The notes beneath the pieces were generated by a model, which was given only the letters and a program-made list of their open reading frames with translations, ran no database searches and was not told the origin of the DNA. From contig JAHRBS010000004.1 of assembly GCA_024305745.1 (NCBI GenBank), positions 3,472,001 to 3,536,000 of the forward strand: DNA of 64,000 nt. The letters are read 5' to 3'. This document shows, piece by piece, positions 33,874 through 44,802 of the stretch. The stretch is from Polyporus tsugae. Taxonomy: Eukaryota > Basidiomycota > Agaricomycetes > Polyporales > Polyporaceae. How positions within the stretch are numbered: the stretch's first letter is position 1; every line of letters begins with the position of its first letter. The translations under genes were made by a program, and so were the position numbers.

Positions 33874-34217
33874 GGCGAGTAACGATATGGAAACGAGGGA
33901 GGATGGTGGTTGGAAGCAAGCAGGGCAGAGCAAGGCTGGCAGGAACAGGCGAGGTAATGACGTCGAGGCGCTGTAAAACCCAATCGCAATCATCCCCCGG
34001 CAATCCCCGCCTGACCCCCAGCCAGCCACCGGAGACAAATAGTGCACACCAACGCGTCCACGGCCACGTTCCATTGTTCCCTGTCCGCGGCGGCTGTTTT
34101 CCGAACCACGACACGCCGCGCGCCCGTCTCGCATCCGTCGCGTTCCCTCTTCCTCCCTCTCCTCCCTCTGCTATCTCCCTTTCCTCCTCACCCGCTCCCC
34201 CACTTCCCGTACTCGCA
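33874..34217. promoter_or_regulatory. divergent promoter between RING ligase and aldehyde dehydrogenase genes
   Basis: This 344-bp gap lies between facing-away start codons. The + side ends in a long pyrimidine tract (34130-34200) before the ATG, a common fungal transcription-start context. Confidence 0.5.
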
Positions 34218-36728
34218 ATGACTCACCACTACCGGGAAGTCGACTACGACTATGACGACGAAGGCGGTGTGATAGACCCCGTCTGGCTCCTCGCCATCTG
34301 CTTCGCTCTCGGAATTTGGCTCGTTATCAACCGATACCAGTCTCTTCTCAACCGCGCCATCTTCTTCAGACTCGCGCCTCCTCCTGTACGTGCCCTTCAT
34401 CCCCTCCCGCTCTATCGCTCCCCGTCGCTCACCTGCGCGCCGCTCGTACCGTTAGCAAATCAAAGAAACTTGGACAGCACAGAAGCTGCCTGAGCCCTCG
34501 CTTGAGGCCCACCTCGGCACCGACGGACTCCTCCCCGCGCTACCCCTTGAAGGCAGGAAATACATCACTGCTTACGACCCTGCCACCGCATACCACCTTG
34601 ATACCGTCCTCGCCGACTCTCCAGCAGAAATCACAAAGAAAATCGCCGACGCCTATGATGCCCAGAAGCAGTGGGCAAAAACATCGTTCCATGACCGCAG
34701 GCGCGTCATGCGTAGTTTGAAGAAGTGGCTTGTCGACAACCAGGAGACGTGTGCAAAGGTCGCCTGCCGCGACACCGGAAAGACCAGTACGTTTCTCCTC
34801 GCTCGTTGATATCCTGCTTTCGGTGAGGTGGGGCATGCTCTTATGCACGTCTAATCCAGTGCTCGACGCCGCCCTTGGCGAGATCATTACCACATGCTCC
34901 AAGCTGGACTGGCTCATCAACCATGGTGAACGCGTCCTCTCCCCAGAGAAGAGGCATAATAATTTGATCATGTTTTACAAATCCTCGTACGTCCACTACG
35001 AGCCCCTTGGTGTCGTGTCCGCTATCGTATCCTGGAACTATCGTGGGTTTGACGTTCTCCTTTTAAGTGTGGCCTAAATTGACTTTGACTTTGCTCTGTG
35101 ACAACCAAGCCCTCCACAATGCCTGGTCACCCATCATCGCTGCCCTCTTCGCTGGAAACAGCGTTGTACTCAAGTGCTCTGAACAGGTTGTTTGGTCAAC
35201 CACATGGTTCGTCCAGGCTATCCGAGAGTGTCTGAAGGCTTGTGGTCACGACGAGGAGCTCGTTCAGGTGTGTACATTGACGTGTGTTTTCCCAATGTGG
35301 TACTTAACATACGACACAGCTCGTTTGCTGTTACCCCGAAGAGGCCCCTGCACTCACACAGTCACCCTTCATCCGTCATATCACCTTCATTGGCTCTGAG
35401 CACGTCGGACGTATCGTCGCCCGGGCTGCTACCGAATATCTTACCCCCGTGACCCTCGAACTCGGTGGCAAGGACCCTGCCATCATCCTTCCTTCCACTG
35501 ATCTTGCGAAGTATATCAGTCTGCTCATGCGTGGCGTATAGTGCGTTCTTTACCTGCATCACCAGATTCTTCGCTCATAGTGCTTGACAGCCAAAACGCG
35601 GGTCAGAACTGCATCGGAATTGAGCGCATTCTTGTTCACGAATCTCAATACGAAGAGCTATTCAACTTGTTCACCGAGCGCGCTGACAAGCTTCGTCCGG
35701 GTCACTCGCTCAAGAGCCCCGGAGATGGTGTCGCACCTGTCGCGGACGTCGGCGCTATGATTTCTGGTGAACGTTTCCCTGGCCTCCAACATGCGATCCA
35801 GAGTGCTGTGGATGACGGCGCGGTCTTGACTGTCGGCGGCGAGCCTTGGACGCACCCGTACCTTGAAAGGGGCTCGTACTTCAAGCCTACCGTCCTCGGG
35901 GACGTTGACCCCGACGCGGGTATTGCCCAGTCTGAGCGTAAGTTGTTAAATCGGGTGGGTACGATCGTCCAGAGGCTTACCGTTCGCCCAGTGTTTGCGC
36001 CTATCGGGTTGATTATAAAGTACGAGACCATCGAGCAAGCGATCGAGATCGCGAATGGTACACGATACGGTCTCGGCGCAAGCGTGTTCGGCCCCGTCAA
36101 GGATGAATGTCTGAAGGTCGCAAAACGCCTCCAGTGCGGCATGGTTGCAATCAACGATTTCGGGGTATTCTACGTGAGTGATATGTACCTTTCCATGCTG
36201 ATACTGATGTTCAGTCTTGCTGATATATGCGTATGTATTTGAAAGTTGAAGTGCGTGTTGCCTGTGCAAACTACACCTGACTGCGGGCTGACTTAGGGAC
36301 ATCGCCACAAATCTGCAGCCAAGATCTGCCGTTTGGTGGCACCAAGTACAGCGGCTATGGTCGGTTCGGTGCGTTGCTAAGACCGTGATGGGCAGAAGTA
36401 GCATCCACTTATGACGAGGCACACACAGGTGGTCCCGAGGGGCTGCGCGCGCTCACAAATACGAAGGCGATTGTGTACGACCGCTGGGGGTGGGCGATCC
36501 AGACGACGATCCCTGCAGTTCTGGACTACCCCGTGCGTTCTGTCACCCAGAGCTGGTATGTGTTTCACTTGCGTGCGATCAGCCGCGTTGTGTATGTGCG
36601 CCGTGGACTCACCTCTTGTGGGGCGGCGCAGGGATTTCATCAGTGGTCTGGTCGGGTTCCTGTATGCGGACGGGTGGCGGACGAGGATAGACGCGCTCAC
36701 AAAGTTGATTCGTGCCTCTGGGAGGTGA
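34218..36728 (+). CDS. MSC7: membrane-anchored aldehyde dehydrogenase, MSC7 type
   Basis: Eleven exons (34218-34385, 34456-34786, 34860-35042, 35110-35267, 35320-35540, 35591-35937, 35992-36173, 36246-36250, 36319-36368, 36429-36555, 36632-36728) give 622 residues. An N-terminal acidic segment is followed by a membrane helix, [15 protein letters not shown] (about 23-37). The dehydrogenase domain contains [35 protein letters not shown] (general base E327) and NAGQNCIG (nucleophile C361), then [20 protein letters not shown]. Yeast Msc7 is a membrane-bound dehydrogenase of the ER with a loosely defined role. A five-base exon (TTGAA) is needed to restore the family sequence FYLNQDLPFGG. The length matches the family (about 640 residues). 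Confidence 0.92.
36246..36250 (+). other. 5-nt micro-exon of the MSC7-type gene
   Basis: The bases TTGAA sit between an acceptor (GAAAG|) and a donor (|GTGCGT). With them, exon 7 (phase 0) joins the exon at 36319 as Tyr-Leu-Asn-Gln-Asp-Leu-Pro. Without them, the frame of the following exons is lost. Confidence 0.72.
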
Positions 36729-37748
36729 CCGGTGATCGATTGATCGACCACAGCGTGCGTCGACGCCGACACCTCATGTTGTAGGGCAACCCGCAGCAGG
36801 GCTGGTGCTGTACTTCCCATGGATGTGCGAATGTATATGATGATCTAATTACGACTTGGATGCACTCTCTGACGATAAGTACTGTAGGTGTCCTGGCCTG
36901 ATTCCCTGGGGCCTGATAGAAGTCTGTCAGGGTCTTATCCGTGGCGGGTGTTCGCCGCAAGAACCAGAGATGTAGTTACTTGTGTCAATTCTTATTCTGG
37001 CAAAACGATTCAGCGGCTGCGGAGAAGAGGAACAGCATGTGTGTCCGAGAGCTGATATCTATAAGTACTTATTGGGCGACGGGGCACGCGGTCGTGGTGG
37101 TCCCAGCGCTTCCCGGGGAAGGACAACCGTGGGCGTCGGTGACAACTCTCCACTCTGTCTCCAGCTGGCCACCGTCCAATAGATCTGGACCTGGTGAACG
37201 TTTTCCTTCAGAACGACCAACGTTGCAGGCACTGGCACCTCTGCCGTAGCGTCTATTTTGCTTCCATTCCACGCCAATATTAATCCTTCGCGGTCGAGCT
37301 GATGGTCGTCCTGCTGTGATAAACCATCCACATGCCGACACGATGCCGACATGTGATGCTCCAAACAACGCTGACCTTCCCCCACAACGGTGGACAAACG
37401 TGACGCTAGAGATACCGCATTCCGCTATCGTGCCTCGACACCTCGATCCCCCGCGGCACCCGAATGTCACCCAAACTACGCATGCCAGTGCCCTTGCTGG
37501 GCCACATTGCTTCCTGAGCCGCGTTGGCGCAGTTTGGCTCACTCTCTGGTATCTGCCCGCTTGATTCGTTCTCGCCATCTCGCCAGGGCGCTGGATGTCT
37601 CCTCCATGTGGGCGTGTCCACAATACTTACATGGAGTGGATATAAAAGCACCGTCTCCTCGTCGCCTTGCTTAATCCCATCTGTTTCTCCTTCTCCAGCC
37701 CCGGACCTGCCGCTCGCTCGTTCTCTCCTTATCCAGTGCTAGTCCGGG
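36729..37748. other. 1-kb intergenic region
   Basis: No confident gene was found. Overlapping frames on both strands around 37060-37620 lack splice or family support. The right end carries the promoter of the RNase T2 gene. Confidence 0.45.
37641..37648 (+). promoter_or_regulatory. TATA box (TATAAAAG) of the RNase T2 gene
   Basis: A consensus TATAAAAG lies 101-108 bp upstream of the ATG at 37749. It is followed by a pyrimidine-rich stretch that probably contains the transcription start. A strong TATA box fits a highly expressed or inducible secreted enzyme. Confidence 0.65.
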
Positions 37749-39385
37749 ATGCTCGCTACGACTCTGGCTTTGGCCGTCGCCCTCGCGGGCTCCGCCGCCG
37801 CCGGCCCGTCCCCCGTCTCCGTCAGCCCGCTAGACCTCTTCAAGCGGCTCAGCTCCGGCTGCTCGACGAGCGGTGCGGCGTCTTGCCAGAACACCACAGT
37901 GGAGAAGGATCTGTGCTGTTTCGAGTCCCCTGGAGTGCGTATGCGATCGTGATGGGTACGGGATCGTGGTGATGGGCGGGAGATTGACTGTGCGTTGTCC
38001 ATCGCAGGGTTTGCTCCTCCAGACGCAGTTCTGGGACACTAACCCCTCGACCGGCCCGTCCAACTCATGGACCATCCACGGTACGTCCCAGATGTCGCTC
38101 GGTGGCCGCGCACAGTCCGACTTAATCTTATCACCCACTAAGGTCTCTGGCCTGACAAGTCAGTATATGCGGCACTAGTTACTGAGATGGCCTGACTGAC
38201 ATGTTTGTGTAGCTGCGATGGTACCTTCGTCGAGAGCTGCGACCCGTCGCGCGATTACACCGACATCGCTAGCCTCTTGACCAACCAGGGTGCGAGCGAC
38301 ACCCTCTCGTTCATGCAACAGTACTGGGTCGACATCAATGGCAAGAACGAGCAGTTCTGGGAGGTTCGTCGCCATTCTATCCTTGCCAGTGAAACGGAGC
38401 CGTTTACCGACGTCCCAACCTTGTGCTTGTTGTATATTTAGCACGAATGGAGCACCCACGGCACCTGTTACAGCACCCTCAACCCGTCCTGCCTGCCCTC
38501 TGGCAGCGCGAAAGGCGCCGAGGCCGTCGCGTTCTTCCAGACGGTCGTGAAGCTGTTCAAGACCCTCCCTACCTACGAGTGGCTCGAAATTAACAACATC
38601 ACTCCCAGCTCCAGCGAGACCTACACGCTCTCAGCACTCACCGACGCCCTCAGGTATGCGTCGGGTTTCGAGCCTGCGCTGAACTGCGAGGGTTCTAGTC
38701 TCAACGCCATCGAATGGTACTTCAACGTCAAGGGCTCCCTCATTGACGGCACCTTCGTCCACATTAGTGGGTTGGCTCTGACATCAGAAGTACGACGGCG
38801 AGATCGCTGACGACGCGCTCAGATGCTCCCTCCAAGGGCTCTTGCCCCTCCAGCGGCATCAAGTACCTACCCAAGAGCGGCTCTCCCGCCAGCACTGCCA
38901 CCTCGCCCACCAGTACCAGCACCACCTCGCGCAGAAGCACCACCACCTCGCGTACCACCACCACCTCGCGTGCCACCACCACCTCGCGTACCACTACTAC
39001 CTCTGGCGGCAGCTCGCCCACCAGTAGCCCCTCCAAGCTCCCCAGCCAGGGCACCATCACGGCCTCCACCGGCGGCCTCCTCTCGCGTGGCACCTGGTCG
39101 ACACAAACCCTCGCGACGTACCATTTCAGCGGGAGCGCGAGCAGCTTCACGATGAGCACCTCCAAGGGCGACTGCGGCGTCGACGACGACGGCTCGTTCT
39201 CGTGCGGCAGCGACGTCAGCGCGTCCACGTTCTCCGCCGTCTCCAAGAGCGGCCGTCTCCTCCTCGCGTTCTCCGGTAGCACTGATTGGTCGGCGGACAG
39301 TGCGCCCAGCGGGTCCGACCAGGAGACGGTGTACGCGGACGGTGACCACGACGAGACGACCACGTTCGCGATCGTCTCGTCCTAA
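37749..39385 (+). CDS. secreted RNase T2 with C-terminal extension
   Basis: Six exons (37749-37934, 38008-38080, 38143-38158, 38213-38363, 38442-38766, 38823-39385) give 437 residues. Residues 1-18 form a signal peptide. The two T2 active-site blocks are present: SWTIHGLWPD (H86) and FWEHEWSTHGTC (H143, E144, H148). The 16-nt exon 3 encodes GLWPDN, so part of the first active site is carried by a micro-exon. After the catalytic domain comes a Thr/Ser/Arg-rich repeat linker (about 274-310), then a C-terminal domain beginning at GTITASTGGLLSRGTW, as in other fungal T2 enzymes with an RNA- or wall-binding-like extension. The enzyme is predicted to be extracellular, degrading RNA for phosphate or nitrogen or in defence. 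Confidence 0.93.
38921..39006. repeat. tandem ACCACCACCTCGCGT repeat in RNase T2 linker
   Basis: About four imperfect copies of a 15-18-nt unit encode Thr-Thr-Thr-Ser-Arg repeats between the catalytic and C-terminal domains. The linker is probably O-glycosylated. Confidence 0.7.
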
Positions 39386-39926
39386 ACGGATGCCGGCGGA
39401 GTGCCAGGAGTGTGGATGATGTTTGTTCCCGCCTGGGGCGTGCTGAACTTGTACCACTATGTATTACGAGAGAGAGTTCACATGTATATGTGGTACAGGT
39501 GTTCCTGCTGGATGAAGGTACAAACATGTACATATTTACGCGTCAGAGTCGCAGAGTTCGCATGCGAAGTGCAGAAGCTTTAAGATAATGCCAGCGTGGC
39601 CGCTCGCACCCTTTCGACATGACCTTGAACCTCTATCCATTTTACAAAATCAACCTCGTACGTCACCAGCCCGCTCAAATGCTCTGAGCCCGTATCCAAG
39701 GTGTCGGCATCCGGACTAGTACCTTCGATTCGACGCCAGGCCGTGTGGATATGTTCAGCGCTCAACGCGTCATCCTCCGGTTAGCTCGTCATCGCTCTCC
39801 CAATGACGCTGTGCTCGGTGTAGCAGGTTACACGACGTGCCTATATAACCTGCGCGAAAGGAGGTCTGCGGATAGCAAGTTCGACCTTTTTTTTTTTTTT
39901 CCGCACACCCCTTTGCTTTAATTTTC
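39386..39926. other. intergenic with poly(T) tract
   Basis: This 541-bp gap between tandem + genes contains the RNase T2 3' region, a TATA-like element and a run of 14 T (39887-39900) shortly before the Con-6 start codon. Confidence 0.5.
39842..39848 (+). promoter_or_regulatory. TATA box (TATATAA) of the Con-6 gene
   Basis: TATATAA lies 79-85 bp upstream of the ATG at 39927. Con-6 genes are often strongly induced during sporulation or stress, which suits a TATA promoter. The poly(T) run downstream would lie at the transcript start or in the leader. Confidence 0.55.
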
Positions 39927-40324
39927 ATGGAGGAAAGTCACGCCCAGAATGTGAGTTGCGACCATCTCCTATGTGCTCATACAGGACTGACAACGGTGGT
40001 GTCGGACACCTCGACAGGTCGCTCGCAGCCACAAGGCGGCGATCAGGTAATCCTTGAGGTGACCGCCCACCTGCAGTGTTGTTTGAGGCTAATGATAGCC
40101 CCCCCTACAGCAACCCGAACGTCTCTGAGGACGCCAAGGAGCATTCTCGCAAAGTTTTGGACGAAATTGAAAACCCCGCCGATACGGAGGCGTCCACCGC
40201 CAGCACGGGCTCACAAAAGGGTCCAGGCGACAACCCCGAGCAGGTAGCGAAGAAGGCTGGCCAGGCCAGTGAGCCTGTGAGTCCGATTACGCTTCTCGAG
40301 CTCCAGCAAATTTGCGGTGCCTAA
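39927..40324 (+). CDS. small Con-6 (conidiation-specific protein 6) family protein
   Basis: Exons 39927-39950, 40018-40046 and 40111-40324 give 88 residues. The Con-6 motif is complete after splicing: VARSHKAAISNPNVSEDAK followed by EHSRKVLDEIE. Con-6 proteins are small, hydrophilic and accumulate in spores or under stress. Their molecular role is unclear. Most family members carry two or three motif copies, whereas this one has a single copy and a Ser/Gly/Thr-rich tail. A GTGAGT donor and TAG acceptor near 40279-40340 would, if used, end the protein one codon later at Glu-Pro, so the last 14 residues are uncertain. Confidence 0.78.
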
Positions 40325-42080
40325 CCTTCCGTCGGTAGTGAACGGAGGCGGGAGAAGCTTCGTGTAACGGATCGTCCGTAGGACTAAGGGGGCCGGAAGA
40401 GAAGATCGACCATTTGTAGACCAGTGTGCACCGGGGGAATCGGAATCAGACGCGTAGGATGCAACTCACGGATTCCGTCGAGACGAAGCCAGGAAGCATT
40501 TCAAAGTTGGACGGATGGGGATGTACGCGTTTGTCGCAAAGCGTCCATGGCCATGGTAAGTGAGCATAAACTTGCGTGCAGGCCATGCACAAGAAGTGGA
40601 TCTGCCCGAGCAATCCAGGTTTATAGTTCTGGCTCGCACCGCACCGCACCGTATGTCTGGGCATCTTAATGCGGCCGCATGCCACGACCGCGCACAACGG
40701 GCCTAGCGTCGAAGACCGCTTTTTCTGGGAACGGAGGCTACTGTAAGCTTATGCCTCGATTTCTACTGTTATGGTGTGAGTGGCCGCGGTGACACTAGCA
40801 AGACAGAGAGCCAGTGATGCTCACCTGTTTCTTCCATGCGCATCCTAGCAAAAAGTTGTTCAATTTTCTGAGATTGGCATGGTGCCTTGGACGACGTCAT
40901 CGGTGGGCGGAAGCTAGCAGCGGGATCACCGCGTTTCTACTTATGCCATCGTGGGCTAGTGGCGAGTCATTACGGATATACGACTCCATTGGGCCGTCCG
41001 AGATGTTCTGGACAGCGGAGACATGCGTACGTACGCTGCTATGTTGAGAAAGCTCCCGACGACGAAACGGTCGTTTGACCATCGATGTTGCCAATCAGTC
41101 GGTAACGCCGGCGCCGCACTTACACCAAGTGCCTAGAGAACGTTCAACAGGGGCGAAAACGCGGACACGCGGGACGGTATCGGACAGCGGAGTCGCGTGA
41201 AACGGCATCTATTCGGTTGCGTTCGACTTGGGATTGGGGAACCGGCGTACACGACCGGAGTTGGCGCGGAGAAGAGAAGGATTTGCAGACGTGTTTTACG
41301 AAAGCGGGAAGCTTAGATGGCCGGGGGTGACAAGGTGTGGGTGTAGGTTTGGGAGCATGACCGATGAACCACGGAGAAGGAGCGGGGATGGGCCGGGAGA
41401 GGGCCCCTGGGTGCTCTTGTGAGATCAAGTGGGGCTCTCGAAGGAATGATCGATGGAACGGCGTCGGCGTTGTGCTGGCGGTGTGGCCAGGGTTTACGTT
41501 GCAGAAACTCGGGAGGATGTGCAAAAGAGGCAAGTCGGAGGGCGTGAGGCGCGCGACGAGTTTCGAATGGGGGACTGATATTAGATAATGGCGTGATAAG
41601 CGGCGGTGGTGCATGCTATGCCGAACGTCACAGCGTCGGCCCCACGGGAAGCAGGCACATCTGACTGGGCCGCCATGGCGCCGGAAGATACCAACCCCAC
41701 GGCGCGTCGTTGAGACGGACGACAGCTGCGACGATTCGGGCCACGCCCGATGCGCCGACGACGACGAGGAAACAAACGGTGGGCACCAGGCGACGAGGAG
41801 CAGCTGGGGTAGGCGACTGCCCGGGATGGGAAGGCGGCTCTGAGACGCGTGACGTCATTGACAAGAGGCGAAAGACAAGAAATGGGATGCTCGCGGAGGA
41901 AGAGGAAACGATCCCCCCCGTTTCCTCTTCCTCCCAACAGCCACCATTCGCTATAAATTTGCAAGGTCAGTCTGTCCCCTCTCCCCATCTCCTCAGTCCA
42001 CACTCACCGTCTACACTTCCCTCTCCACACTCTCCTCCACGCTTCCCCTGTCCTCGCCGTCGCCCTCCACCGCTAACAAC
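40325..42080. other. 1.75-kb region without a confident gene
   Basis: Several overlapping frames exist, for example a minus frame at 41144-41614 of low complexity and a + frame at 41710-42369 that overlaps the DUF89 gene. None has splice or family support. The interval may include an orphan gene or a long regulatory region. Its right end has a TATA element for the DUF89 gene. Confidence 0.4.
41952..41958 (+). promoter_or_regulatory. TATA box (TATAAAT) of the DUF89 gene
   Basis: TATAAAT lies 123-129 bp upstream of the ATG at 42081, followed by a long C/T-rich leader rich in CCTC and CTCC. Confidence 0.5.
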
Positions 42081-44339
42081 ATGTCTGACAGCTACTTCCC
42101 GCCCACTCCCCCGCACGACGACGCAGGCCACGACGAACCCACCGACGTCAAGATGCCTACCCTTGCTCCTAACTCTGCTGCCCCGCCACCCAACGCACCC
42201 ACCGGCACAAAGGATGCCCCCAACCGCGTCTCCCTCAAACTTTCTCACCTCCCGAGCAGGCAGAAGATCAAGCCCGTCTACCCCCGCTCTCCGTCTACCG
42301 TACGCGCACCCCTTTGTTGACCCTTTCCACCCATTCCCGCCTCTTCACATTGCATTTTCATTTTCATAGCATATATGCGTCGGATTTCACTAATACGGCT
42401 TCTCCAGATTGACCCCAATAACCCGCCATGGCCCGCCTTCCGTGGCTACCACGAGTAAGTACATTCGCCACTTTATAACTGAATGCCGTGTTCAGCAACA
42501 CTTCCTTCCTTAGATACTCGTTCGCCTACGCCACCATGGGTCAGCGCTTGCCGACCATCCTCGGCAAAGCGATCGAGGACGTGGTCTTAACCCTCAACCA
42601 GGAGTACGACGAGGAGCGCATGGTCGACCTCGTCAAGTGTATCGAGCGCATGGATGCTCTCAAGCAAGAGCTTCAGGAACATGCCAAGCTCCGCCCCATC
42701 ATCGATGACGGCGAGGCCGACGTCGCCCTTTGGAACAAGCTCGTTGCCAAGTATTTCCAGGGTGAGCATCCACCTTCTAAGAGTTCCGGTTTCGCCTTGG
42801 ACCTTTGGGTCCATACGTTATGACGATCGTGTAGATCCTTCCCACGATGTTGTACCCGCGCGTCTGGATGTTGTCCTCCCTTTTGTGGTTCCTCTTGTCG
42901 ACTTTACGTAACAAGTTTTCCTCAACCATTGCTAACCATGCGAAACTTGCACAGGCAAGACGTTCATGAACGCCCCATGGTTGTTCGCCGAGGCCTACAA
43001 GTACCGTCGTCTACAGGAGTGCTTCAGCGTCAGCAAGCACTGGAAGAACTATGATGTGTTCTTCCGCCAGAAGGTCAGACAGGGCATCTACGTCTATGGA
43101 TACGGGCACATCTTTAACGTGTATCCTTACAGTGTGATACCTTCTCTCGCTCGAGTGAAGCCGTTTTCGAGCTTTCGATGCGGTTTGCCGAGCTTTTTAC
43201 ACTCAAGAACGACCTGACCCCCGAAGATAAGATGGAGGCGGAGCGTCTGATGTTCTTGGAGCTTACTCAGAGTATGTTGCTGTCTACCCTAAAGACGTCA
43301 AATCTCATGCTGACTTGGCTACAGTCTGTCTCTGGGGTAACTCGACCGATCTTTCACTCCTCATTAATATGACGGAGGAACAAATCAAGTCGCTCCAGTC
43401 GACCGGCGGTGCACACCTTGCTGCGACCGAAAAGAACATCCTGGGAAACCACATGAAGCGTCTTTGGGAGACCGTGGTCAACATGCGTGGGACTACAGGA
43501 GGCCGTGTTGACTTCGTGCTCGATAACGCTGGGTTCGAGTTATATTGCGACTGCGTTTATGGTACGTGTATGGGCTTCCATACGGCACGCATGGTGGTTG
43601 ATCGGTCTGGTCCTGTGCACAGCCGATTTCCTCATTCAGACTGGACTTGCGAAGGAGGTCCGCTTCCACGGCAAGCGCTATCCCTGGTTTGTGTCCGACG
43701 TGACCAAGAAGGACTGGGATTGGCTGTTGAACACAATGGTGTACGGTCACCTGTTCCCGAAGGCCTCTGAGGAAGAGAAGGACAGTTTGCACCGTCTCGG
43801 CCTGCGCTGGAAGGTAGGCCTGTTGGGTTCTATATCCGGCGTGCCGTGCTTACGTCTTACTCCAGCAATACGAGAAGGAGGGTAAGTGGGTTTATGAGCA
43901 GCACCCGTTCTGGTGCACGGGCTACACCTTCTGGGAACTGCACAACGAGGCCCCCGATCTATTCCTCCACCTGTCGCGGTCCGACCTCGTGTTCTTCAAG
44001 GGCGACCTCAACCACCGCAAGCTGACGTACGACTGCGCCGCGCCGCCTTCGACGGACTTTGAGATCGCCATCGGACCGATGGCCTCCGCGGCCGGAGCAC
44101 CGAAAGTGTGCAGTCTTCGGACGATCAAGAGCGACGTCGTCGTCGGTTTGGGCCCGGAGGGCGACGAGCGCGCGGAGAAGCTCGACCAGGACGAGTCGGG
44201 CTGGAAGATCTCCGGCAAATACGTACGTCTTACCCCTTCCTCTACTCATGTGAAGGCCGAGACCCTGACCACAACCTCAAAACAGGCCGTCGTCCTTCTG
44301 TCCGAGGGTCGTCCTGGCGAGAAGGTTATCTTCACGTAA
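42081..44339 (+). CDS. DUF89/ARMT1 family damage-control phosphatase
   Basis: Nine exons (42081-42299, 42408-42454, 42514-42761, 42955-43073, 43133-43271, 43325-43561, 43623-43813, 43866-44222, 44286-44339) give 536 residues. After a disordered Pro-rich N-terminus the family signature appears: PPWPAFRGYHEYSFAYATMG, LPTILGKAIEDVV, WGNSTDLSLL, VDFVLDNAGFELYCD and KEVRFHGKRYPWFVSDV, with the metal site DNAGFE. FWELHNEAPDLF and RSDLVFFKGDLNHRKL follow. Yeast YMR027W and human ARMT1 are metal-dependent phosphatases thought to remove damaged sugar phosphates such as fructose-1-phosphate. The last intron (44223-44285) is 63 nt and stop-free, so its retention would only insert 21 residues. Confidence 0.93.
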
Positions 44340-44802
44340 GGTGCTGTTGTGTCGTCTCCGTCTGCACGAGGACTTTGTACGATATTAGACTCCGTGCCGT
44401 GATCGTTCTGTCCTCGGTCAGCATGCCTGTACCTTCTCCTTTCTCACGAAATCGTACCCCTTATGCGCATCCCCTCATTGTATCATACCCTCTCTCACTC
44501 TGTACGTCTGTATCAGCCTCAGCAGTTTCCTACATGTAGTGTGTTCTAGTTACCCAATGATAGACGTGTCGTTCGCATGACTTCTCGCCAACTCCCATCG
44601 CGCTACCTGTCTCAATCTCGAAGACGCGAAAATGATACGCATATAAGGATCGTCAATGGAGGACATGTTGGGGACATGCTAGGAATAGATGAAAGTAGAT
44701 TACTTTTACATGACTACGCTTTCCGTCGTCACCCAACGCTGAAAAATACACCCTCTACCGAATGTCGTTTCGAAAGCCGCTGCAGGTGTCGAAGCAGCAA
44801 CA
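44340..44802. other. convergent intergenic region, no gene seen
   Basis: These 463 bp separate two convergent stops (DUF89 at 44339 and UTP13 at 44803). No supported frame was found. Confidence 0.5.

Noticed and set aside
41144..41614. 156-codon minus frame between Con-6 and DUF89 genes
   Set aside because: It is Pro/His/Ser-rich with no recognisable pattern, no introns and no clear start context.
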